From the NCBI GenBank assembly GCA_965116595.1, contig OZ220708.1:1674001-1738000 (forward strand): a DNA stretch of 64,000 nt. Direction: 5' to 3'. The stretch is from G963663315 sp963668255 (GTDB lineage Bacteria; Pseudomonadota; Gammaproteobacteria; Arenicellales; Poriferihabitantaceae). Shown piece by piece: positions 43,886-53,429 of the stretch; position 1 is the first letter of the stretch, and each line of letters begins with the position of its first letter. Position numbers and translations under genes: made by a program. The notes beneath the pieces are model-generated. The model saw nothing but the letters and a program-made list of their open reading frames with translations, searched no databases and was not told where the DNA came from.

Positions 43886-45253
43886 ATGACAAATCCTGAA
43901 GTAGCTATTTTTATGCTGGGACTGTTTATTGTCCTGGTTCTGCTGGGATTCCCCATTGCATTTACCCTCATCGCGATGGGTGTGGGTTTCGGCTATTTCG
44001 CTTATCACCAGGCCGGGTCGGTCGAAGTCATTGCGGACGCATTCAATAATCAGATTTTTTATCTGTTGAACCAGAACACCTACTCGGTGATGGAGAATGA
44101 CACCCTGGTAGCCATCCCGTTATTCCTGTTCATGGGTTATGTCGTCGAGCGTGCGAATATCGTTAACCGGTTGTTTTCATCGCTGCAACTGGCTGCCCGA
44201 AATCTGCCGGGTTCGATGGCGATTGCCGCGTTGATTACCTGCGCGGTGTTTTCCACGGCCAGCGGGATAGTGGGCGCCGTGGTCACTTTAATGGGATTGC
44301 TCGCATTTCCGGCAATGGCGGATGCCAGTTATCGCAAGGATTTCGGCGCAGGAGTGATCTGTGCAGGGGGCACACTGGGAATTTTGATCCCGCCCTCAAT
44401 CATGCTCATCGTTTACGCAGCAATTGCGGAATTGTCGCCATTGAGACTTTATGCGGCTGCGGTATTCCCGGGATTGCTGCTGGCAGGATTGTATATTGTC
44501 TATGTAATCATACGCGTGATCATCAATCCTGCAATCGCCCCCAAGCCTGCCGTTGACAATTCAATCAGCCGCAAGCAGATCTATATACAGTTGATAACTT
44601 CATTTGTCCCGCTTACCGCGCTCATCATGCTGGTGCTGGGGTCCATTCTCGGGGGGCTGGCGACACCGGCTGAAGCCGCTGCAATGGGTGCTTTGGGCGG
44701 GCTTGTTCTGGCCTTGCTTTATCGTTCCCTGTCCTGGCTGAAAGTCAAGGAATCGGTTTTTCTGACCGCCAAGACGACCGCGATGGTGTGCTGGATGTTT
44801 GTCGGTTCCTGGACGTTTGCTTCAGTTTTTTCTTACCTGGGTGGCCATGATGTGATCGAACACTGGGTGCTGGCGATGAACCTTCAACCCTGGCAGTTCC
44901 TGATAATGGTGCAGTTAATTATCTTTTTGCTGGGTTGGCCGCTGGAGTGGTCTGAAATCCTGATAATTTTTGTGCCCATTTTCCTGCCGATGCTGGATAC
45001 CTTTGGTGTCAATCCCTATTTCTTCGCCATGCTGGTAGCGCTGAATTTGCAGACATCATTCCTGACTCCGCCGATGGCGATGTCCGCCTATTATCTGAAG
45101 GGGGTGTTGAAAAACCGGATTGAACTGATGGAGATTTTCAAGGGAATCATGCCCTATCTGGGGATTGTTATTTTCTGCATGTTCCTGATGTACATGTTCC
45201 CTGAACTCGCGCTCTGGCTGCCCGATGCCCTGTTCGGACCATATATTCCCTGA
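43886..45253 (+). CDS. dctM: TRAP transporter large permease (DctM)
   Basis: A 455-residue protein of about twelve helices. Family motifs include FMGYVVERANIVNRLF, ASGIVGAVVTLMGLLAFPAM, GGTLGILIPPSIMLIVYA and TPAEAAAMGALGGL. It carries out sodium-coupled organic acid import. The amidase gene follows after 18 bases, suggesting that the transported acid or its amide is linked to that enzyme. Confidence 0.94.
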   Translation: MTNPEVAIFMLGLFIVLVLLGFPIAFTLIAMGVGFGYFAYHQAGSVEVIADAFNNQIFYLLNQNTYSVMENDTLVAIPLFLFMGYVVERANIVNRLFSSLQLAARNLPGSMAIAALITCAVFSTASGIVGAVVTLMGLLAFPAMADASYRKDFGAGVICAGGTLGILIPPSIMLIVYAAIAELSPLRLYAAAVFPGLLLAGLYIVYVIIRVIINPAIAPKPAVDNSISRKQIYIQLITSFVPLTALIMLVLGSILGGLATPAEAAAMGALGGLVLALLYRSLSWLKVKESVFLTAKTTAMVCWMFVGSWTFASVFSYLGGHDVIEHWVLAMNLQPWQFLIMVQLIIFLLGWPLEWSEILIIFVPIFLPMLDTFGVNPYFFAMLVALNLQTSFLTPPMAMSAYYLKGVLKNRIELMEIFKGIMPYLGIVIFCMFLMYMFPELALWLPDALFGPYIP

Positions 45254-45271
45254 CATAATCGGCATTGCCGG

Positions 45272-46618
45272 ATGAGCCAGATGGCAGATAATCAGAATCG
45301 AACGGTTGAAGAACATGTTCGATTGATCAGGGAAGGTGTCCTGACTTCGGAGCAATGGGTGAAATCCTGTCTTGAGAAGATAGATGCGACCGACCCGGCA
45401 ATAGGCGCCTGGGCGCATCTCGATTCCGGGTTGGCGATGGAACAGGCCAGACAGATGGACCAGATCCGTCGTGCCGGCAAACCAACAGGGCTGCTGCATG
45501 GTGCTCCGGTCGGAGTCAAGGATATTTTCGATACCGACGATCAGCCGACCGGACGTGGCAGCGCCATTTACGCAGGCCGACGATCCGATGCAAACAGTGC
45601 AGTCGTAGAGAAATTAAAGGAAGCCGGAGCGGTCATCCTAGGTAAAACCGTATCCACGGAACTGGCCTATATGCATCCTGCCGATACACGTAACCCGCAC
45701 AATACTGCCCATTCTCCCGGCGGCTCTTCGAGTGGTTCGGCTGCTGCTGTGGCTGCCGGACATGTCCCGCTGGCGATTGGCAGCCAGACCAATGGCTCGA
45801 CCATTCGTCCTGCCTCTTATTGTGGAATTTATGGATACAAGCCAACCCGTGGAGTAATTTCCCGTCGAGGTTCGTTACAGACTTCGGCAACGCTCGATCA
45901 GGTCGGTCTGTTCGGACAACATCCCGGAGATGTGGCGTTGTTGTGTGATGCTCTCGGCGGATTTGATGCCCGTGACAATGCAAGTTATCTTGCGCCAAAA
46001 CCTGAAGTACTCAAGGGTTATCACACAGAAGTGCCGATTGAGCCGGCGCTGGTATGGATCGACTTGCCTTATGCGGACCAATACTCCATGGCGACTATAA
46101 AGGGATGCGGGGAAGTCATCGAAATACTGGGAGATCGGATAGAGCGAATCCCGGCGCCGAAAACCTTCGCAGTGTTGATTGAAGCCTTGCGGCGAATTTA
46201 TGGATTCGAGCTATATCGTTGTTTAAGCGAGGAACGGGATAATCATGATGCGTTGTTAAGTGACACGATGATATCCGCGTTACAGACTGCTGCCCGGATA
46301 AGCCTGACCGAATATGAAGATGCCCAGGAAATCATGCAGGCAGCCACTTCCTGGTTTCAACAGTTTTTCTACGACTATGACGCCATCATGACACCGGCTG
46401 CACTTGGCGAGGCTCCCGTATTTGAAGATGGCACCGGAGACCCGATCTGTTGTACGATATGGACATTGTGTGGACTTCCCTGCCTGTCCTTGCCGTTACT
46501 GGTCGGTGACAACCATCTCCCTGTCGGTATTCAACTGGTGGCGGGTGAAAACGAAGATGACCGCATGTTTCGAACCACGCGATGGTTACTGGATTATCTG
46601 AACGATAGTATTGGTTGA
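45272..46618 (+). CDS. Amidase-signature family amidase
   Basis: A 448-residue Ser-cisSer-Lys hydrolase: Lys in VGVKDIFDTDDQP, SPGGSSSGSAAAVAAGH and the nucleophile loop GSQTNGSTIRPASYCG. Co-directional with and close to the TRAP genes. It cleaves a carboxamide, possibly the transported substrate or a nitrile hydratase product. Distinct in sequence from the amidase at 29280. Confidence 0.92.
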   Translation: MSQMADNQNRTVEEHVRLIREGVLTSEQWVKSCLEKIDATDPAIGAWAHLDSGLAMEQARQMDQIRRAGKPTGLLHGAPVGVKDIFDTDDQPTGRGSAIYAGRRSDANSAVVEKLKEAGAVILGKTVSTELAYMHPADTRNPHNTAHSPGGSSSGSAAAVAAGHVPLAIGSQTNGSTIRPASYCGIYGYKPTRGVISRRGSLQTSATLDQVGLFGQHPGDVALLCDALGGFDARDNASYLAPKPEVLKGYHTEVPIEPALVWIDLPYADQYSMATIKGCGEVIEILGDRIERIPAPKTFAVLIEALRRIYGFELYRCLSEERDNHDALLSDTMISALQTAARISLTEYEDAQEIMQAATSWFQQFFYDYDAIMTPAALGEAPVFEDGTGDPICCTIWTLCGLPCLSLPLLVGDNHLPVGIQLVAGENEDDRMFRTTRWLLDYLNDSIG

Positions 46619-46633
46619 TCCGGAAGATGATAT

Positions 46634-46861
46634 GTGACAGACACGGGTGCGCTTAAGATGATATCAAGACTTGTAAAATTCACAACCGGTGCGATTGGCG
46701 TTGCCCTGGTGTCTGCGTTTGTCATCGGCCTGTCTCTCAGTATCTCAGGCGGCTTCGCCGGTTTCTGGGGAGGCCTTCCCTTCGCTGTTATTGTGATTCT
46801 GGTGTTGGCTATGGTGGTTTATGATTTCTGGGATGAGTGCGTACGTGATAGCTACGATTGA
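46634..46861 (+). CDS. Small two-helix membrane protein, unknown
   Basis: A 75-residue open frame starting with GTG, seven bases after GGAAG, at the end of the TRAP-amidase operon. Two hydrophobic segments (residues about 17-37 and 47-65, e.g. GFWGGLPFAVIVILVLAMVV) and an acidic C-terminus. I do not recognise a family. An ATG at 46658 would give a 67-residue version. It converges with the EamA gene with one base between stops. Confidence 0.6.
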   Translation: MTDTGALKMISRLVKFTTGAIGVALVSAFVIGLSLSISGGFAGFWGGLPFAVIVILVLAMVVYDFWDECVRDSYD

Positions 46862-46862
46862 A

Positions 46863-47906
46863 TCAGGCCCCCTTGAAGTGATATTCTGATTCATGTTCCA
46901 TTGCATTTTCCCTGGCAAGCTTTTCTGCTTTCCGTTTTTCTGCCGTGGCTTTTCTGTGGCGGCCATATAGCGCCAACAGAATTCCACCGATAATCACCGC
47001 GCCGCCCAACCATATTCCGTCACCGGGGTCTTCACCGACGAGCAAGACGGCAATCGTGATTGCAGCGATCGGAGTAAAGGAAGTGGCAAGTGTCATATCG
47101 CTGGAACGCGCTTTCTTAAGAGCCATGTTCCAGGCAAACTGCCCACCGATTATTACGATTACCGCATAGACAAGGGTCCATTTCAACACGGTCGGGGCAA
47201 AAACATCCTGAAAGTGATCCGGGCCAAACAGGTAAATTGCCCATATAAAGTAAATGATGGTTCCAAGTATGGTGCGATAGATCGAAAAGACACCAAATGA
47301 CACCTCGTTCAATTTCTTCTTTGAAAGCAGATTCGAAGCCATAAATGAAAAAATCCCGCCTAGCGCAGCATATTCTCCCTTGCCGAAATCAAACCCGACT
47401 GTATCCCCACTACGCATGGTGATGACGATAACGGCTCCTGACAGCGCAATCAGGGCGCCGGCGAAGGCCCATCTGTCGAATGCGACCTTGAGTACCAGAC
47501 AGGACAGAATCAGCATCATCGGTGGTTCGATCCGACCGATCAGGACTACATTGGTGACGGTCGAAAATTCCAGCGCGAAGAAAAACAGCGAAGGGGTCAG
47601 GGCGGAGGACAATATCGCCGAGATAGTCATGGCAATCCAGTCAGAGCGCGTTATTTTGTTCAGATTTTCCCGAGTCCATTCCTTCCAGAAAAAGAAAACC
47701 ATGGGCACCAGGGACATCAGGCTTCCGAGAAACAGCAGATTACAGAATGTAATCGTGTTACGTCCATCCAGCAGATTTTGTGAACCGATTTCAGTGAGGA
47801 TAAGAATAATTGAGTTGGCAGATGCATAAATGATGACGGCTACCCAGGAGAGAATCATGCCCTGGACGATGGTTGATTGCAGGGCGCTGCTTTTCGTGAT
47901 ATTCAT
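46863..47906 (-). CDS. EamA/DMT-family exporter
   Basis: A 347-residue membrane protein with about ten helices in two EamA repeats. The first contains FFFALEFSTVTNVVLIGRIEP, the second NMALKKARSSDMTLATSFTP. The C-terminus is basic. Drug/metabolite transporters of this type export amino acids or other small metabolites; the substrate is unknown. Divergent from the methyltransferase-like gene. Confidence 0.88.
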   Translation of the reverse strand: MNITKSSALQSTIVQGMILSWVAVIIYASANSIILILTEIGSQNLLDGRNTITFCNLLFLGSLMSLVPMVFFFWKEWTRENLNKITRSDWIAMTISAILSSALTPSLFFFALEFSTVTNVVLIGRIEPPMMLILSCLVLKVAFDRWAFAGALIALSGAVIVITMRSGDTVGFDFGKGEYAALGGIFSFMASNLLSKKKLNEVSFGVFSIYRTILGTIIYFIWAIYLFGPDHFQDVFAPTVLKWTLVYAVIVIIGGQFAWNMALKKARSSDMTLATSFTPIAAITIAVLLVGEDPGDGIWLGGAVIIGGILLALYGRHRKATAEKRKAEKLARENAMEHESEYHFKGA

Positions 47907-48107
47907 GGAGATAAATTATTTGAATGAATCGGGCGTGCTGACTAAAATTGTATAGTAAAATTCAGTGCATCTGTGAACAAGAACCCGGAGGTTGGAGCTT
48001 CAATTCCGGTTATAGTTCCATTGAATACAGAATTATCCCATCCAGTGACCCTGCCGACATGAAGGCGAAATTAAATTATATCAAAGATTTGCGTTAAACT
48101 ATATTAT

Positions 48108-48959
48108 ATGACTGACCAGTGTAAAACCCCGTTGGTGACCCGATTTGACGATGTTTATAATATGCCTGATTGTCGGGCTTATTATCACGCCATGAATTCG
48201 GTGCAATACAGTAACGCTGACTTTGCGATGAAAGGAATCGCCCCGGCGCTCAATGAATTGAAACGTATTCGCGGTATTGAGGTACCGTGTGTGATGGATT
48301 TTGCCTCCGGCTATGGCATTGGCGCCCTTTTGATGCGGCATCACATTACTCTGGATCAGGTGCTGGATCGATATCAGGAACCGAAGTTTATCGACGCTTC
48401 GGTGGAAGAGGTTATCCAGTGGGACAGCCAGTGGATTGACCAGAACAAATATTTTGATGTGCCGTGCCGGATCTTTGGCATAGATGTGGCTGAACGGGCG
48501 CTCATGTACGGTAAATCTGTCGGTATTTACGACGATGTGTTCGCGATTGATCTGCAATCCGAGTCACCTGATGAAGAACTGCAACAAATGATTGCTCAGT
48601 GTGACATGATCATTGAGGTGGGCTCGATGATGCACATGCTGCAAGGCACACTGCAAACGATACTCGATCTGGCCGGTGACTCGCTCCCCTGGATAGTTTC
48701 TTCTCCGGTCAGAGGAAATGAGTCAAAGGAATCCTGGGAGATCATGCAGAAAGCCGGGCTGCTCGTTGAAGCGATGCCGATTTCGCCGTTTCCTCACCGG
48801 ATATTTGCGGATGAAGAGGAGAAACTAAGAGCGATTCGACTGGTCAGGGAAAGAGGGCGTGAATCCCAAGGGTTCGAGACAACCGGTTACTACCATGCTC
48901 AGTTGTATATCGCCCGGCCCGAGCATGAATGTACTCACATGTCTGATTGGCTTGTCTGA
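48108..48959 (+). CDS. Methyltransferase-like protein (Rossmann SAM-binding motif)
   Basis: A 283-residue protein with a glycine motif VMDFASGYGIGALLM (about residues 62-76) and a downstream acidic position FGIDVAERALMYG, as in class I SAM methyltransferases. A second strand CDMIIEVGSMMHML follows. I do not recognise a specific subfamily. The sequence before the ATG is AT-rich with no Shine-Dalgarno. Another in-frame ATG (48162, MPDCRAYYH) is possible. Confidence 0.65.
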   Translation: MTDQCKTPLVTRFDDVYNMPDCRAYYHAMNSVQYSNADFAMKGIAPALNELKRIRGIEVPCVMDFASGYGIGALLMRHHITLDQVLDRYQEPKFIDASVEEVIQWDSQWIDQNKYFDVPCRIFGIDVAERALMYGKSVGIYDDVFAIDLQSESPDEELQQMIAQCDMIIEVGSMMHMLQGTLQTILDLAGDSLPWIVSSPVRGNESKESWEIMQKAGLLVEAMPISPFPHRIFADEEEKLRAIRLVRERGRESQGFETTGYYHAQLYIARPEHECTHMSDWLV

Positions 48960-48965
48960 TCCGTT

Positions 48966-49835
48966 TCAGGGCTGATACAGGATCGTTTCGGGGACGGCGC
49001 CAAACCGGACATGACGGTCAAGCGCGTCGATGCGGCTCATTTCCTCCACTCCCAACACAAATTCCCCGATGCTGAAATTCTGGCGAATATGGGCCGAAGT
49101 CTGCGCTTTTGGAATGGCAATCAGATTATGCTGGTAATGCCAGCGCAGGAGTATCTGCGCCGGAGCCACTGTATGTCTGATGGCCAACTCTTGAATTAAC
49201 GGGTCACGAAACGGAGTTTCTACTGATTCGTCGGATTTCCATTGTGCAGCCCCCAGCGGCGACCCGCTGATAATCCTGATATCGTTCTGATCACAAAACT
49301 GCCTGATTTCGTTCTGGCAACAATAGGGATGGAGCTCAATCTGGTTACAAACGGGGGGAATATGGGCAAACTCCTGAAGGGATTTCAGATCTGCCAAATC
49401 AAAATTTGAAACCCCGATACTCCTTACCCGATTTTCCTCAACGAGTTTTTCCAGCGCTTTCCAGGTTTGCCTGTTTTTTCCGGAAACCGGCCAGTGCAGT
49501 AGATAAAGATCAATATATTCAAGATTCATTTTGTCAAGACTCGATTCAAACGCTCGCAGGGCGTTGTCATAACCGAAACTCATCATCGGCACCTTCGAGG
49601 TAATGAATATCGAATCCCGATTTAGTCGGGACTGCCTGATCGCGGCTCCGACACTGCGCTCGTTACCATACACCGGTGACGTATCAAAATGTCGATAACC
49701 GTGTCTCAATGCGTTGAGCAGGGTATCCACCACCTCGCGGCCATCATTTCGCCAGCCATTCAATCCTGCAGTACCAAACCCTCTGGTCGGAATGGCTATG
49801 CCATTGGCCAGTTTTATTTCTTCAATGAACGCCAT
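48966..49835 (-). CDS. Aldo/keto reductase
   Basis: A 289-residue TIM-barrel NADPH-dependent reductase with the full catalytic tetrad: Asp51 and Tyr56 (YRHFDTSPVYGNE), Lys81 (FITSKV) and His114 (LYLLHWP). The IGVSNFDLADL motif and the C-terminal IPKAQTSAHIRQN cofactor motif are intact. It reduces small aldehydes or ketones. It lies downstream of nadE on the same strand with a 43-base gap. Confidence 0.93.
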   Translation of the reverse strand: MAFIEEIKLANGIAIPTRGFGTAGLNGWRNDGREVVDTLLNALRHGYRHFDTSPVYGNERSVGAAIRQSRLNRDSIFITSKVPMMSFGYDNALRAFESSLDKMNLEYIDLYLLHWPVSGKNRQTWKALEKLVEENRVRSIGVSNFDLADLKSLQEFAHIPPVCNQIELHPYCCQNEIRQFCDQNDIRIISGSPLGAAQWKSDESVETPFRDPLIQELAIRHTVAPAQILLRWHYQHNLIAIPKAQTSAHIRQNFSIGEFVLGVEEMSRIDALDRHVRFGAVPETILYQP

Positions 49836-49878
49836 GACAATGATTCAGTGATCCGGGCGGTTGCCGGTTGTGCAGGAA

Positions 49879-50700
49879 TCAGCGCAGTTCCCGCGGAATT
49901 TTACAAACGGGAACGGGTTCCATTTTATGCCGGTTGGCTTCGTGAAGGCGGGTATAAATTTCCAGTACCTGGCGCTGGCGAGCGCTTGTACCTGTGGGCG
50001 CCCCTTTCCGGTCGGGGTTCCGGGAAGCATCGAAGGTGCGCGCCATGGCCCATTCCAGTTCGTCGTAGCTGGCGCCCAGTTGATCTTCGTCAGAGCGATT
50101 ATCTCCCCATAAACCATCAGTTGGTCTGGCCACCATGATCTCTTCGATTATCCCTAAGGCTTTCCCAAGCCGGTAAACGTCAGATTTGTCGAGGTCGGCA
50201 ATCGGGCTCAGGTCAACGCCGCCATCGCCATATTTTGTGAAAAACCCGACACCGAAATCCTCTACCCGGTTTCCGGTACCGGCTACCAGATAATTGTGCA
50301 GTCCGGCAAAGTAATAAAGCGTGGTCATTCGTAATCGCGCACGGGAATTCGCCAACGCCAGGGAACGGGTATCCTCTTCTTCCACCGCTGGCAAGGATTG
50401 GACGAATTGATCAAATACCGGGGTGAGGTCGATTCTGACCGAAGACACATTCGGGAAGTTGTTTTCAAGCTGAGCGATATGTTTCCACGCCCTGGATTCC
50501 TGTGAAGGCGCTTGGTGAACCGGCAATACGAGGCACAACACGGGGTTGCCTGTTCTGGCTGCCAGGGTCGAGGTCACAGCCGAGTCGATTCCCCCGGAAA
50601 CGCCTACCACAAACCCCCTGGTTGATGCCGTTTGATTGTAACAATCGAGCCAAGTGATAATATGATTTATGACTGCTTCGGTTTTCATAATACCTGACAT
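49879..50700 (-). CDS. nadE: NAD+ synthase, ammonia-dependent type
   Basis: A 273-residue enzyme that amidates deamido-NAD+. The ATP-pyrophosphatase P-loop is VVGVSGGIDSAV. Family motifs are TRSLALANSRARLRM, GTGNRVEDFGVGFFTKYGDG and ADLDKSDVYRLGKALG. No glutaminase domain, so ammonia is the nitrogen donor. A TTG start at 50721 or an ATG at 50688 are alternatives; the ATG at 50700 is preferred. Confidence 0.93.
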   Translation of the reverse strand: MSGIMKTEAVINHIITWLDCYNQTASTRGFVVGVSGGIDSAVTSTLAARTGNPVLCLVLPVHQAPSQESRAWKHIAQLENNFPNVSSVRIDLTPVFDQFVQSLPAVEEEDTRSLALANSRARLRMTTLYYFAGLHNYLVAGTGNRVEDFGVGFFTKYGDGGVDLSPIADLDKSDVYRLGKALGIIEEIMVARPTDGLWGDNRSDEDQLGASYDELEWAMARTFDASRNPDRKGAPTGTSARQRQVLEIYTRLHEANRHKMEPVPVCKIPRELR

Positions 50701-50774
50701 GATACCCAAAAAGCTGGACAATTCAATCAGTCACCATGATACACTCGCTCCGCAGCAATCAGGCAGTTGACACC

Positions 50775-51899
50775 ATGGCAAAGACTATTGTTAGTTCCTG
50801 GAATGATTTTGATCCATTAAAACATGCTATCGTTGGCCGGGCGGATCATACCTGTATTCCGCCCAACGAACCCGCGACAGAAGCCAAGATACCCCGGGAC
50901 AGTGATATGCGTGGTATGTGGGGACCGCGCTCGCTCGATACTGTGGAAAAAGCCAATTTCCGGTTGGATAACCTGGCCGGATTACTGGAAAGCCGGGGCA
51001 TACGTGTCGACCGGCCCACCCCCCTGCAATGGAATCAGGCTGTGCATACTCCGGATTTCACGACCGCCTCGCAATTTGGTTGTATGCCTCCGAGAGATGT
51101 ATTGCTCACTGTCGGCAAGGAAATTCTCAGCGCAGCCATGTCGTTTCGCTGCCGGTATTTCGAGTATCTCGCATACCATGACCTGATGCAGAAATATTTT
51201 GATGAGGACCCCGGGTTTCGCTGGGAGCAGGCGCCCCGGCCCCGATTGAGTGATGCCTCCTACAAATCGGGTTACTTCGATGAAATCACCGTCTCCGAGC
51301 GATTGAGGCGAACTGCTGCACTCGATTTCGTGACCAACGAGAATGAACCACTGTTTGATGCCGCGGATGTATGCCGTATAGGCAAGGATTTATTCTGTCA
51401 GCATGGCCTGACTACCAACAGACGGGGGATGCAATGGCTCCAGCGCCATTTCCCGGACCATCGCGTGCATGCGGTCAACTTCCCGGGTGACCCTTACCCG
51501 ATTCATATTGACGCCACTTTCGTGCCGCTGCGTCCAGGGTTGATTATCAACAACCCGGTACGAAGATTGCCGGAAGAGCAGCGCAGGATTTTCGAGGCCA
51601 ATGACTGGGAAATTGTCGATGCCGCGCAACCCGCCCATGAAGCTCCGCCACCACTGTGCTATTCCAGTGTATGGCTCTCCATGAATTGTCTTGTCATCGA
51701 TCAAAAGACGGTGGTTGTCGAGGCCAGCGAAGTTCATCAGATGGAACAGATGGACAAGCTCGGTATGGAGGTGTTGCCGGTCGAGTTTCGTGACGCCTAC
51801 GCCTTTGGCGGCGGCCTGCACTGCGCCACCGCAGATGTGTACAGGGAAGGCGACTGCGAAGATTATTTTCCCAATCAGGTCACAGGCACATTGATCTGA
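50775..51899 (+). CDS. Amidinotransferase (glycine amidinotransferase-like)
   Basis: A 374-residue guanidino-group-modifying enzyme. The N-terminus IVSSWNDFDPLKHAIVGRAD matches L-arginine:glycine amidinotransferases. The catalytic His lies in YPIHIDATFVPLRPG and the nucleophilic Cys350 in GGGLHCATADVYR. It transfers an amidino group from arginine to an amine acceptor. The acceptor may be glycine, giving guanidinoacetate, or a secondary-metabolite precursor. ATG 50775 is preferred over 50736. Divergent from nadE, with no recognisable biosynthetic cluster nearby. Confidence 0.88.
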   Translation: MAKTIVSSWNDFDPLKHAIVGRADHTCIPPNEPATEAKIPRDSDMRGMWGPRSLDTVEKANFRLDNLAGLLESRGIRVDRPTPLQWNQAVHTPDFTTASQFGCMPPRDVLLTVGKEILSAAMSFRCRYFEYLAYHDLMQKYFDEDPGFRWEQAPRPRLSDASYKSGYFDEITVSERLRRTAALDFVTNENEPLFDAADVCRIGKDLFCQHGLTTNRRGMQWLQRHFPDHRVHAVNFPGDPYPIHIDATFVPLRPGLIINNPVRRLPEEQRRIFEANDWEIVDAAQPAHEAPPPLCYSSVWLSMNCLVIDQKTVVVEASEVHQMEQMDKLGMEVLPVEFRDAYAFGGGLHCATADVYREGDCEDYFPNQVTGTLI

Positions 51900-51924
51900 A
51901 TACCAGGGTGGTGGACCACACTCG

Positions 51925-53415
51925 TCACAACAGACATCTTGCCACTGCCTGGTTCCAGCCATCCACCTTGACCGAGCGCATTGCCATATCTATTTCAGGT
52001 TTGTATATCGAATCGACTTTCCATTTTCCGGCAATCTCATCAAGCGATTGATACAGCCCCTGATGCAGTCCGGCAAGATACGATGCGCCGAGTGCGGTAG
52101 TTTGCGTAATCGTGGGCAGGGTGACCATCGATTGAGTAATATCGGCCAGATTTTGAAGTAACCGGAGGTTGACGGTCATGCCGCCGTCAACCCGGATATC
52201 CCGCACTTCTTCTCCGCTGTCCGCCGACATGGCCGTGGTCAGATCGTTGGTTTGATAGCAAACTGATTCCAACGCGGATCTGAGAAGGTCTGATTTCGTT
52301 GTATCCCGTGTGATGCCGGTCAGTATGCCGCGCGCATCCGGGTTCCAGTGAGGGGCTCCAAGACCGGTAAATGCAGGCACAAGATAGAGTTTACCCGTGC
52401 TGCAGGGTTCTGCGTCATGCGGTAACCGGTTCATCTCATCGGTGGATTTTATGATTTCCAGTCCGTCCCTCAGCCACTGAATCACAGTTCCGGCATTGAA
52501 TATCGAACCTTCCAAAGCATAGCTGGTTTCATTGTTAAGCTGGTAGGCGATAGTGGTCAGTAACCTGTTCGACGATCTGACCGGAGTGTCTCCCGTATTC
52601 ATGATCATGAAACATCCTGTTCCAAAGGTGCTTTTGACCATACCTGATTTGAAACAAGCCTGCCCGATCAACGCCGACTGCTGATCGCCGGCGACACCGC
52701 AAACCGGTATCTCCCTGCCCAGTACCGAGGCATCGGTCATGCCAAATTCATCCGCACAATTTCTGACCTGCGGCAGAAGGGATTCCGGGATATCGAACAG
52801 TTGCAGCAGTTCCTTGTCCCATTCTCCACTATGAATGTTATACAATAGTGTTCTGCTGGCATTGGTCGCGTCAGTCAGGTGACATCTTCCCGCAGTCAGA
52901 CGCCAGACCAGGAATGTATCAACGGTGCCAAATGCCAACTGCCCGTTTTCGGCCTTTCTCCTTGCGTCGTCGACGTTGTCAAGAATCCAGTTTATCTTGG
53001 TGGCGGAAAAATAAGGATCGAGTAACAGTCCGGTTTTCGAAGAAACCAGTGATTCCAGGCCTTGTTCGCGGAGTCTTTCACAATACCGTGCGGTTCTCCT
53101 GTCCTGCCAGACGATGGCGTTGTACACGGGTTTGCCGGTTGTCCTGTCCCAGATCAGCGTTGTTTCCCGCTGGTTGGTTATCCCTATGGCTGCGATATCG
53201 GCAGGCGCCGCACTTTTCTCAATAACACTTTTGGCTGATTGCAGGGTACTGCGCCAGATATCTTCCGGATCATGTTCAACCCAGCCATCGTCCGGGAAGA
53301 TTTGCTCAAACTCCTGCTGGCAGTTTGCAACAACCTGACTGTCAAGATCAAACAGGATCGCTCTGGAACTGGTCGTTCCCTGATCAATGCTTAAAATAAG
53401 TGGAGAAGACGACAT
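51925..53415 (-). CDS. glpK: Glycerol kinase
   Basis: A 496-residue FGGY-family kinase: IDQGTTSSRAILFD (phosphate loop), NQRETTLIWDRTTGKPVYNA, VVWQDRRTA-like IVWQDRRTARYCERL, GVAGDQQSALIGQACF, and VDGGMTVNLRLLQNLADI near the C-terminus. It phosphorylates glycerol to glycerol-3-phosphate in the cytoplasm. Full length. It converges with the amidinotransferase. Confidence 0.96.
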   Translation of the reverse strand: MSSSPLILSIDQGTTSSRAILFDLDSQVVANCQQEFEQIFPDDGWVEHDPEDIWRSTLQSAKSVIEKSAAPADIAAIGITNQRETTLIWDRTTGKPVYNAIVWQDRRTARYCERLREQGLESLVSSKTGLLLDPYFSATKINWILDNVDDARRKAENGQLAFGTVDTFLVWRLTAGRCHLTDATNASRTLLYNIHSGEWDKELLQLFDIPESLLPQVRNCADEFGMTDASVLGREIPVCGVAGDQQSALIGQACFKSGMVKSTFGTGCFMIMNTGDTPVRSSNRLLTTIAYQLNNETSYALEGSIFNAGTVIQWLRDGLEIIKSTDEMNRLPHDAEPCSTGKLYLVPAFTGLGAPHWNPDARGILTGITRDTTKSDLLRSALESVCYQTNDLTTAMSADSGEEVRDIRVDGGMTVNLRLLQNLADITQSMVTLPTITQTTALGASYLAGLHQGLYQSLDEIAGKWKVDSIYKPEIDMAMRSVKVDGWNQAVARCLL

Positions 53416-53429
53416 AACCCATCAACATC

